A DNA stretch of 64,000 nucleotides from Strongylocentrotus droebachiensis (Eukaryota > Echinodermata > Echinoidea > Camarodonta > Strongylocentrotidae): NCBI GenBank assembly GCA_035222895.1, contig JAVYIG010007937.1:31176-95175 (forward strand), given 5' to 3'. Shown piece by piece: positions 23,491 to 35,800 of the stretch (position 1 is the stretch's first letter; the number at the start of each line of letters is the position of its first letter). The notes under the pieces are model-generated. The model was given only the letters and a program-made list of their open reading frames with translations. It did no database searches and was not told the DNA's origin. A program made the position numbers and the translations under genes.

Positions 23491-24772
23491 TCGATGTTTT
23501 ATCATAATTTAATCAGAATTATAAAAAATAGATGACACATATTTGTAAAGCTTAGATCCACTTCTTTCATTTGATGCAACTCATGTGATGCATATTTCAC
23601 GCATGAGTGATTGAAAGCAATTTGAAGAAAGGGTACCAAAAAGTCATTTGGCGAACGGTATCTGAATTTTACTAATTTACTGTTCATAAATGATTTAAAA
23701 AATAATTAGCAACTCCTAGGTGTAAACTTTTTTTGGATCACACTGTACACTCAAACATCTTGTGCAAACACATAAATTCTTCAGAGATCTTTACTCTCCA
23801 ATTAATCCCGTAAAATATGTTCCAGCAAACAGCAAAGACCCTCGAAACTATTTTGTTCTATTGATGTGGTATTCTATTCTAAAGGACCATTTTTTCTATA
23901 CGTAAAATGAATTTAGTTGATAGTCGTGACATTTTCAAAGCTTAGTTTGTCTATAAGGAATTATCTATTTTTGCACTTTCGGAGTTTATAGAGTATTACG
24001 TTACTTTGTACGCTTTTGTTTCGGGATACATTTTCCTCCTCCAATAAGCCATTTCAGATGGAGGCCAAGAATTGCATATTTTTAGTTTCACACTCTCGAA
24101 TATCCAAGGTGGTGTGGATCCTTTGGCAGGCTGATAATATAAACTTGTGTAAATCCTATGGTAAACAAGAGACAATACCAACTAAAAACTCCTATTAAAA
24201 GATTTGATCTGGTTATTGCCTTTATGTGGAATTACATCGACCATTATGAATTTTCGAAATGCGCTCCTAAAATTATGCGTAAAAAATAGTCTGATTTTCA
24301 GACCCTTGTACGTGTTGTCGTACGTTTTGTGCAGCGCAAAGATTCATTCAGCTTAATTTTGACCATTGCAAGAAGCAGGTTATAGATGTAGACGAAAGCT
24401 CAAATCCTTACAGCTCATGTTAAGTATGTTATTACCAAAGAAAAAAAGTCAGTCAGTCACTCAATATTGTCTGACAGTGAAGTCCTCAAATACACGGATT
24501 TACTTGCATAATTTGAATACTAGGAAACTGCTAACTTTTAAATTCCACAGATAAGACATACGTGACATATTCAAAATTCCTGCAAAGTTTTACAAAATTT
24601 GATGTTGGCTGCAAAAGGGATACCCTACGTTTAAACCCTGGTTTAAACCGTAGTTTCGGAGCAACAAGTTTTTGCCGCAAAACATAACGTTGTCTTCCTT
24701 CCTTTTTTTAATACTTGTTTTTATTCACCCACCCATCTCTACCTTTCCTTTTTTCCACATTTTTCATAACAG
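23491..24772. other. Presumed upstream region of GGT-B, first exon not found
   Basis: GGT-B exon 2 starts at 24773 in phase 2, so an upstream exon with the start codon is needed. No short exon here can be chosen with confidence; it may lie further upstream. Confidence 0.4.
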
Positions 24773-27700
24773 ATTCGGTGGCTCATGGAAATGCTGTATT
24801 TTACTCATCGTTGGACTTTTGGTAGCCATTGTTTTCACGGTTGTCGTTGCTGTGCTGAGTAGCCAAAAAACTCACCAAAACATGCCGTCAGAGGGCGCTA
24901 CCGATCAGAAGTCCAGTGTGTATCAGAATGCAGCTGTGGTGACCGATACAGAGATTTGTTCCACTATGGGAAAGTATGGAATACAATTTATTTTTAACAA
25001 ATTGCAAAAATAAGTAATTCGCTCACTTTAGAATGTGGATGCGGTAGACCCATATGCCTTTTACATGCATTTTTACCATGGTGAACCTTTAGTGAAACCC
25101 GGGAACGTTTCACATGTCAAAAATAATGAATTTTCACTGATACATGTAGATAATGAATTATTGTTATTAATTTCTGTATCCGTTGTATCTACCATGATTG
25201 TAAAAAGTATCTGCAATTCGACCATCTAGCCGCGAATGATTTCTCATTAAACAAAACTTTTAGATAAATTATTTTAAAAAGACATTTCAGGAGTGGGGAA
25301 TAGAAGGCTAGTGATATTTCAGAAATTATGGGCAAAGTTATGAAAGTTATGTTTGAAAAAATATTGTACAATTTTATTGTACATGTTATTAACAATTTGC
25401 AAACCAGAACTTGAGTGGGCAAAAATGTCTCAATTTGCCAAGTTGTGGCAAGTATGCATTCATGTTTAACCCAATACAGTGGGCCTAGCACGCCTGAAAT
25501 TAAGTAAAATGTCAATCATTCGCTCAATAGTTATGAAACAGAATACTTGAGTTTACAGTATAAATACTTTAATTCATTTATTACGTTATCAGCATTTTGA
25601 AAGCCTTTTGCTCGACAAGCAATGTGTAAAAAGGGCAATATTTCCTTTGGATATTGACAATTTGAATCAAGACTTAAATCGTATATTTCGAATCTTAATA
25701 GTATATTTAATTATATAGACCTACATTGAATAAAATCTAGAAACACCCAACCTACTCTGACAAAACCACAATCGCAAAGGCTTTAGAAAAACCACCTAAC
25801 GCATTAGAAAGATCAATCAATGGTAATTACAATTACTTTGCTAATCAAGTATTTCAATGTGCGAACATTTTGGAATCTGAACATGATTTGTAAAGGATAT
25901 GCAATAAAAATAATGAAATCGTCCTTGAATATTTTTCGAAAGTCTGACATCAGCTGAGTTTGAAATTCTTAAGCAAGATATATCCCAATAAAATAATGAT
26001 GTAGGCTTATAAGACAAAGTTCTAGAGTTACATGAAGTAGGCCTACAATAGAGTGGTGAAGGGTGACGTCATCAAAAAACAAATTTTAGAATTTCTCAAT
26101 TTGAACTTCATTTTCCGAAAGAGCATAACAAATGATGTCCAAATGTCGGAAACCAATTGAATAGTATTCGCTGAGATATGACCATCTGAATAAATAGAGA
26201 AGTGTCGTAGTCGAGTGGTTTCAGCACTTGACTTGAAATTCGAAGGTCGTGGTTCGATCCCCGATACAGCACTAATGTCCTTTGGTAAGGCATTAATCTT
26301 CATTTGCCACACTCGACCCAGGTGAGGTAAATGGGTACCTGGCAGGAATTAATTCCTTGAAATGCTGGAGCGATGTAATGGCAGCTAGGCTAAAGCCGGG
26401 GTAATAATAAATGCGCCTCGGAATAGAATTTCTAGATAGACTAGAAAGTTGCTATTTAAATGCCTATTATTATTATAATTATTGTTATTAGATTAAATAA
26501 CACTGAGTTCCTTAATTCAGCTGGTCGTAATCTCAGCCATACCTAACATATTCAATTGGTTTTCGACATTTGGACATGATCATTTTTTATTCTCTTTTGG
26601 AAAATGAAGTTCAAATTGAGAAATTCTAAAAAAATAGTTTTGTTATGATGTCACAGCGTCGGTACTCTTTGGCCAAGAAAATAGGCAATTATAAATTTTT
26701 TTTGTTAAAGTAATTACTCTGGATATATAAACAAATACTGTCAATAATGTAAATTCAGGGACAATATCGATATAAGGATAATGTTAAAGTGCTACATGTT
26801 TATTTTCTCTATACTCATTTTATGTTGTATGTATCATGCCACATGTAATATTTTATTTATTTTTCTCTGTGAATAATGCATGTAAACGCAACAAATTTCC
26901 TTTTGGACCAATTTATTTGAATTGAATTGAATTGATATCGACATCTTTCCCTTCATCCCCGGCACACAGAGACATACTCCAACGGGGTGGCTCGGCGGTA
27001 GATGCAGCCATCACGAGTCAGCTATGTATAGGGTTGATAAACGCCCAGAGCTCCGGGCTGGGTGGAGGTTTCTTCATGGTCATTTACGACGCAGCCAACG
27101 CAACGTCACACTTCATCGACGCCAGAGAGACGGCACCATCGGGGGCTAATGAGGCGTACGTGGCCAGTAGGTTGGCTGCTGGGTCCCCGGAAGGTAATTA
27201 TTGTCATCAATAGAAAGAATTTCATTTTTTCGAGGGGTTAGTGACACAAAGACGTAACTCCATTTTGGCCATTTTATTTTTTTTAAAAGTGGTTTATGTG
27301 TCACTGAGCACTTGGGACTTAAGGAGTTAAGTCTATGTTTCACTAGCCACTGGCTTCAATGGAGTGTTGGGTGGAGTTAAGTCTTAGTATTTCCAGGAAA
27401 GCCCACATTTTTCTGAACATTTTGATATCAAATACTCATTTTGGCAAAATATGGAGTTTACGTCTTTGTGTCACTGAACCCTCGTTTTATTAATGATTGG
27501 CATCACTAAGCTCTTAAGCTGAATTGTTAATGGTATTTAGACTCTTAATATGCAAAATAGTTTTTTTAAAGATTAAGACAAGGAGGCGCGATAGAGTAGT
27601 GGTCTTGGAATCGTTTAAAGCCTTACCCCCACAAATATATACATGTATATATATATATATATGGAACTAGTTCTTGCGAGACGTTATTTCCAAATTGTCT

Positions 27701-29441
27701 CCTCACATAACTCTTTCATAAGTTAATCGGAGTCCAAAGATTCATATTCTGACAAAATAAAATAAAATATTTAAAAAAAACAAGACATAAGAAAATTAGC
27801 ACTCGTTACATCATCGCAGTAAATAAAAACTAAAACATATATGGATTAATAACAGTACTATCATTGATATCATGTGTATTAAATCGTTTAGGGTTGAGCG
27901 AGGTTGAAAGAAAACTTGAATTCTGCACTTTATCTGCAAAGAAGAAAAAAAAAAAAAAAAAAAAGGATAAGAAGAAGAGGAAAAAAGAATACTAAGAAGA
28001 AGAAAAAGAAGATGAAGGAGAAGAAGAAGAAGAGAAAGAAAAAGAAGAATATGAAGAAGAATAATACAAATGAGTAGAAGTGTTGTGGTATAGTTGATAA
28101 GTCACCCGACTGCAGATCACAAGGTACGGGGTTCGAGTCCCGCAGCGGCACTAATGTCCTTTGGCAAGACGTTAATCTACATTTGCCACTCTCCACCCAG
28201 GTGTTAAATGGGTACCCTTAGGTTGAATGAGCAAGACAGTGTACGCTTGTAAAATGACGCCTGGCTGGAATGCTCCCAAGGGAGTGGAGAATGTGCATAT
28301 ATTGTGTGCGGGCAAGCCTGAATCCTATGACCGGGGTAATAATATACCTGTTAAGAGCTTAGAGACATCATCGATGTAATAAGCGCTGTATAAAATTGGA
28401 ATATTATTTTCATAAATAAATTAGACATTCTGCCATTCCTTTTCCAGGTATTAATTCCACGGCTGTTCTGGGTGAGGTGCGCGGTCTATGGGACGCTCAT
28501 CAAAAGTATGGAAAGCTACCTAAGAAGAAGAAGAAGTTGAAGAAGAAGATGAAGGAGAAGAAGAAGAAGAAGAGAAAGAAAAAGAAGAAGATGGAGAAGA
28601 AGAATACATATAAATAAATGCGACATTCTACCATTCTTTTTCCAGATATTAATTCCACGGCTATTCCGGGTGAGGTTCGCGGTCTATGGGACGCTCATCA
28701 AAAGTATGGCAAGCTACCCTGGGAGGACCTGTTTACACCGGTCATTGACCTCGCGGAGAAAGGCTACCGAGCATCAGCTCATCTCGAGGACTCCTTACGC
28801 GAAATGGAGGCAGTAAAACCTTTGAGCGACTATGATGGTGCCTGGTATGTTTTTATTTTATCTTATTTCGTTTTATATTATCTTACTTTCGTTTATTTTG
28901 TTAGTTTCGTTTTATTTTATTTTATTTATTCATTTCTAAATTCTATTCTTTTTTTGTATTTTATTTTATTCTTTGTTACATTATTTCATTTCATTTAGTT
29001 CCATTTCATTTCGTTTTTTAATTTTTTTATTTCAATTAGTGGGGGGGGGGGGGATTTATATTCATTGATGTTCATTTGCTGTGAGCAGACTAGTCTTGTA
29101 CACCTTTGAATGGTATTTCACCCAAGACTGGTCTCAGTAAATTATAACTTTCTACACATGAAAACTGCCGACCCACTCACTTTATTAAAAGTAAAAATCT
29201 GAAACAGAAATTGCTGCAACTAAATAAATGTTCCCTTCAAACATTTTTCCTTTTCTCTAAGGGATATCTACATGAGAGAAGATGGGAGCCGTAAACGAGA
29301 AGGTGATCTAGTAATAAATGTCGCCTTGGCCAACACTCTGCGTGCTATATCAGTGAATGGGTCTGATGAATTCTACAGCGGAGCTACGGCACAGAAACTT
29401 ATTGACGAGGTGGAGGAATTAGGTAGGCTTTGACGATTATC

Positions 29442-29473
<32 letters not shown>

Positions 29474-29519
29474 GAGGGAGGGAGAGAGAAAGGGAGAGAG
29501 AGAGAGATGGAGGGAGAGG

Positions 29520-29551
<32 letters not shown>

Positions 29552-29862
29552 CAAAGAAAGAGAAAGAGAGAGAGGGAGAGAGAGAGGTGGGGGGGGGGGG
29601 ATAGTCAAGATTATGTCCGTTTTTATATCTTTTTGATTATTCAATCACAGCATCCCACACACAGCGCGGTGTTTCCACTCATCACGCGATCCCCCAAAAC
29701 AATAAGTCGAAAAGAACAACAGAATGAGAGGCAAGGTATATAATTGTCACCAATTCAGCGTTGAGGGTGTGTTGTTTTCTCAGCTGATTGGGCGCGCGAC
29801 ACGGAAACGGTCCAGGCTGTAGTCTATGAGAGAGAGTGAGGGTGGGAGAAAGAGAGAGAGAA

Positions 29863-29898
<36 letters not shown>

Positions 29899-32800
29899 AG
29901 ATATGAGAAGGGAGGGGAGGGAGGGAGGGAGAAAGGGAAGAATTTAAAACCTGTACGGCACAGTGTGCAGCCTTTCGAACTTCAAGGAAAGTGCGCTATA
30001 TCAAATACCTATTGGATTTGATTTGATCTAATTTCATTAATGGTTTCAAGATTTTTCTGAATTAAAACATATAATATTTCATCTCTCTTTCAGGTGGTAT
30101 CCTAACCTTGCGGGATCTGAGCTCTTATTCAACAAGATCGGGTAACGCCCTCACATCGCCGATCGGTGATGGTATGATGTTACTAGCGCCCCCATCGCCG
30201 TCTGGTGGTGCAGTACTGCAGTTCATTGTCAACGTCATGTCATGTAAGAATAAACCACTGTCAAACTACGATCACGACATCAGGACCCTGTTTCACGAAA
30301 CGTTATATCAATATGAGGATGCGATGTTTAATATAAACTACTGAAATCCTTACATTTTCATTGGCTTTGAGAAGATTTGTCATGAATCTGTGGCAGTTGT
30401 TATTAATATCATGCAAGTCGAAGTTGGTGGATATTAAAACTCTTAAAAAGAGTTGACACCATTTAACATTATTGAGATGTCCGCGAACTTAGACATAATG
30501 GCGGTTTTGAGAAACTGGCCCCAGACAGAGAACAGACCGAGCAAAATAAAATAGGTCATAGAATAGGTCAGTTTCGGATCCGTTTAGAGTCGGTTTATTT
30601 GGCTATGTGTCTGTTTTATTAGCATTTGTGTCCTCTTGAATCCATCACGATTTCATGCCTGGGATTCATGAACGTTATGACTCTTTTCGCAGCGTTTAAT
30701 TTAACACGTGAAGACTTCCAACCCGGTCCGAACCTGGTGAGAACCTATCATCGATTCCTGGAAGCCAGTCGCTTCGGCTTTGGTCTAGGAAGCAGGACTG
30801 GAGACGAAGAAAAACCTGGTGTACAGCAGGTTAGTTCTGGTTAATCCTGGTCCTGATCCTCAAGAGGGAAATATAGATGACCAATACGAACGTTATCGTT
30901 CAAGAAAGCTAAAGTAATATCAGTCTTGAGAGGGAGCTAAACAATATAAAGAGTTTATTATTTACAATTTCATCACTTTAGACTCGATTTCAACCGCGAC
31001 GACGATCACTGAATATTGTAGGATCGCATATGCTTCCAATATGTTCATTCGAACCAAATTCATGACCCCATGCCAAAACTTTGTATTACTTTTAAGGTTG
31101 GATTTTTCCTTCAAGAAAATATTGTCATGCGTTTTAGGGGTCAAAACGACCCTGAAATAAAAACAACATTTTTGGGAGGGTGGGGGGGGGGGGGGGGCGT
31201 CAGAGAAAGTCAGTAGAAAGCGCCTGTGAAAAATGTTTAAACTGCTCTCATTTTAGCTGGCTTGTGAACACACATTTGTTTTCTGTATACATGCTTGGGA
31301 TCTTTGATCAACAGTAATTTTTTGTTCTAATATATTGTCCTTTATAAACTCTGATATCCAGGCATTAGATGCACTTGCATCTATTGACTACGCCCGTGAA
31401 ATAGCGGCATCCATCCCTACTAACCGGGTTTACTCCACGAACTCGAGCTATTACAATGTCATACCTCAAATTACCACCACCCTGGGCGGTACGAGTCACG
31501 TGAACGTACTTGCAGCCAATGGGGACGCAGTATCATCTACTACATCCGTCAATTACAGGTAATGAGACATTGTTACCTGTCTGTCTCTATCCCCTTTTCT
31601 CTGTTTCTCGTCTTCTCTCTCTATCTCCCATCTACCGCGTCTCACTATCTCCCCCTGTCTGTATGTCTGTCTGTCTGTCTCTGTCTCTTTCTCTTATTAT
31701 CATTCTATGTTACCATTTGACAGATTGTAATGATTATTATAGTGGATTTACATGACTCACTCCTAGATCCTGACCAAATGATTGGTCAAAAGTAGTCACG
31801 CGCGAAGCGCGGAAGCTTTGACGTTTCCTTAAATTATTAGAGGAAGCAGACGATTCGTTGTAACTTTTTTCGACTCTTATTTATCCCTATTTTTTCTGAA
31901 TTCAGTTCCCCCTCTCGCGCGAAGCGTGGAAGCTTTGAGGTTTTCTTAAATTATTAGAGAAAGCAGATGATTCGTTGCGCCGTTTACGACTCTTATTTAT
32001 CCCTATTTATCTGAATTCAGTTCCCCCTCTCGCGCGAAGCGCGGAAGCTTTGAGGTTTCCTTAAATTGTTAGAAAAAGCAGATGACTCGTTGTACCGTTT
32101 TCGATTCTTATTAAGCCCTATTTATCTGAATTCGGTTTCCCCCTCTCGCGCGAAGAGCGGAAGCTTTGACGTTTCCTTAAATTATTAGAGGAAGCAGACG
32201 ATTCGTTGTACCTTTTTTCGACTCTTATTTATCCCTATTGATCTGAATTCAGTTCCCCCTCTCGCGCGAAGCGTGGAAGCTTTGAGGTTTTCTTAAATTA
32301 TTAGAGAAAGCAGACGATTCGTTGTACCGTTTTCGACTCTTATTTATCCTTATTTATCTGAATTCAGTTCCCCCTCTCGCGCGAAGCGCGGAAGCTTTGA
32401 GGTTTTCTTAAATTATTAGAGAAAGCAGACGATTCGTTGTACCGTTTTCGACTCTTAATAAGACCTATTTGTCTGATTTCAGTTCCCCCCTTTACCGCGA
32501 AGCGCGAAAGCTTTGACGTTTCATTAAATCATTAGAGAAAGAAGACGATTCGTTGCACCGTTTTTCGACTCTTATTTATCGCTATTTATCTGAATTCAGT
32601 TCCTCCTCTCGCGCAAAGCGTGGAAGCTTTGAGGTTTCCTTAAATTATTAGAGAAAGCAGATGATTCGTTGCACCGTTATTTACTCTTAATTATCCCTAT
32701 TTATCTGAATTCAGTTCCCCCCTTTCGCGCGAAGCGCGGAAGCTTTGAGGTTTCCTTAAATTATTAGTGAAAGCAGATGATTCGTTGTACCGTTTTTGAC

Positions 32801-35800
32801 TTTTAATAAGCCCTATTTGTCTGAATTCAGTTTCCCCCTTTACCGCGAAGCGCGGAAGCTTTGACGCTTCATTAAATTATTAGAGAAAGAAGACGATTCG
32901 TTGCACCGTTTTCGACTCGTCTAAATGAAGTTTTCCCCTCCCGCGTGAAGCGCGGAATTTTTGGCGTTTCATCAAAATATAGAGAAAGGAAGACGATTCG
33001 TCGTACCGTTGTTGACTCTTAATCCTTGTTTGAATTTTAGTTTCCCCGAAAATGTTAAACCTCTGATTTCTTTAGCTGATATTATAGGAAAGTGAAACTT
33101 CGAGAAAATACAAATATTGTAGTTGTAGTCACTCTCGAAGTCGTCACAGCGGATAAACAGTCACAGTTCGAAGGGGGAAAAACTTGTCGGCCGACCGACA
33201 ATATACATCTCACCGACTTCAAACTTCTGCATTGATATAGTAGGCCTACACGAGGATGGAGCAAGAATACCGACACAGCTGACCCGACACAGCAACATAT
33301 TTACCCGTGTCTTTCTTGCTCCCTCGACGGGACGACTCCACCCAACAACCCCCCTCTCTCTTTTACACCTACTCCTCCTCTCTCAGGCTTACCTCCCCTC
33401 TCCCACCTCTCTTTCATCCCCCGTTTGTTTCCCTTTTCTCTCTTTTTTCTTCTTTTTTTCCTTTTCTTTCTTTTCTTTCTTTTCCTTTCTTTCCTCTCCT
33501 CCCTCTTTTTTCTCTCTCTTTCCTTTATTTTCTTTCCTTTCTTTCCTTTCTTTTCCTTTCTTTCCTTTCTTTTCCTTTCTTTCCTTTCTTTTCCTTTCTT
33601 TCTTTTCTTTTCCTTTTCTTTTTTCTTTTCTTTCCATGTCCCTCTCTTTTTTTCCCTCCCCCTTTTCTCTTTTTTCCCGACGGCAGCGCAATTTTACCGA
33701 CAATATCCTGACAGGTGGGGGGTGTCGCACCCCCCCCCCCCTTTGGCAACGCCCCTGGAGATAACCACCTGTCAATGACCTTGCAAGGAGATCTAATCCC
33801 CACTTACTAAACTAGTGCAGACGGGCTTTAAGGGTTGATGAACACGTTGATATTTTTGGTAACATTTGGTATCATTCTCCTCCCCCTTCCTACAGATTTG
33901 GTTGCAAGATTCGATCAGCATCCACCGGTATCATCTACAACAACGCGATGGCCGACTTCAGCTATGATTCAGCCTCCCCTAATTATGTACGGCCCGGGAA
34001 GCGCCCTATCTCGGCAATGTGTGGGTCCATCGTCATCGACAGGGAAGGCCGTGTTAAGCTGGTCGAAGGAAGTGCAGGGAGTAATAAAATCATCACAGCA
34101 AATGCATGGGTAAGAGAAGTGAGATGCAAAATGCTCACATTTAAAGGGGGTGTAGCATGACGAGACTACGTGTCTTTCCCTGTGGCCTGACTCGGGGCCT
34201 ATCGGGTATAATTCGACTAGGGCGCGACGGCAGTATTATTCATGTGGTGCAACATAAGCGAAATCGAAGCGTGAGGATACCTTCGGTCTGTTTCGCGAAC
34301 GGTAGTGCGCGCTGACCGTTAATCAAGGCCATTCGTTGACGTGCAGTTGTCTTAAAGAAGTCGTAGATGATGTTAACCAGTATCTACCATGCTACACCCC
34401 CTTTAATAAGCGATCAGATTTTAAGGCAGTAATGAAAGTCAATGCGAACGACATGACATTAGGCTCCGACGCTCATAATGATTGTTTCTTATGTTTCAAA
34501 TCTTGTACTATTTCGTTGAATTCATTTATAATGTGTAATGTCTATTAACTGTATTTGTGCTATTTTGTATTCATTAAAAACAAATGATATAGCTGCGATG
34601 TATTTCAGCCCCCTATTTTCCGTAGGGGAAGTTTTCCGTTTATCGTTTTATCGACTTGCGTAAATTCTGAAAATGTACTGTGACATTAAAATGTCATCAT
34701 GAAATGAAAAGAGAAATCGTTTAAATTGACATTTTAAAAATGTTTGGGTATACGAAAGATTGAAGCTTGATAAAGTTCAGTAAATCAATATCATGAATTT
34801 TGGAAAAATCTGGTTTCCAAAGTAACAGACACTGTTATTTCGTCATGTGATGAGATTTGGCTCCGTCAGTTTAATCATGGAGATATATCTCCATGGTTTA
34901 ATCATACTTCATGATGATTGAAGATCACCCTGCATTCTTTAGAAAGGTTATTAAAAAAAGGTACTAATCTTTCTATAATGCAATTTTAATGCAATCGTTA
35001 CGGCATTGGTGAGGGACGGCGGTTGGTATACCCCCTCTCCAAATTAAATTCTTACCCTACGGTTTCATCTTTGACCTTATGATCCGTCAGATTATTCTCG
35101 CCACGACGCTAGGTGAGGTACCCCTCTCGCAAGCAGTAGATGACAAACTCATACACGCTGAGCTTACACCTGATATAGATGAAGTATACGAGAGTGGTTT
35201 CGATCAGGTAAGAACACAGTTTTATTTTAAATCTCGATGATTTTTTTCGGTAGAGGCCTGGATCTAGAGGTGTCGCAGTCGAATGGTTTAAACACGACTT
35301 CAAGCCCCTCTCAAGTGTTGGTAGCCCAAAATGTCCCCCAAATTGTATGTCATTAATATAATTAAATTGTATAATGACGTGAAAGAGGATGTCATTCTGC
35401 GAGGATTTTCAAACAAATGTGTTCGAAGAAGAATATTGATAACAGAATACCATATGTGTGAAATAATAATAATAATAATAAGATATTTGTATACCGCAAA
35501 TTGCAAATTGCCTCTAAGCGGTTTAGAAGAAAATAGCTGATAAGTAAAGGAAACAGAAATTGCATTACAAATTATATCAATTTAAATTACCATTAAAACT
35601 TTGCAAATGAAAATAATACATGTACATAATTACAAATCACTTACAACCAAAATACAAATAGTTCATAAATTAATAGTATCCTACGGTAATCTACACAAAA
35701 TATTTAAAAAGGCAAAAGGTCAAAAGAGCTATTCAGGAACAAGACTTAAAGAGATGTGTTTTTAGCATTGTTTTAAATGTATTTACGGAGCTAGCATTGC

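Noticed and set aside
24672..24772. In-frame extension upstream of GGT-B's membrane-anchor exon
   Set aside because: It starts at TTG and runs through the pyrimidine tract of the acceptor at 24771-24772, so it is intron; the true start must be in another exon.
31798..33035. CRISPR-like regular repeats
   Set aside because: Units are contiguous 117-bp satellite copies without spacers, in an intron of an animal gene.
33307..33803. Phe/Ser-rich and Lys/Glu-rich frames on opposite strands
   Set aside because: Pyrimidine tract in a GGT-B intron.
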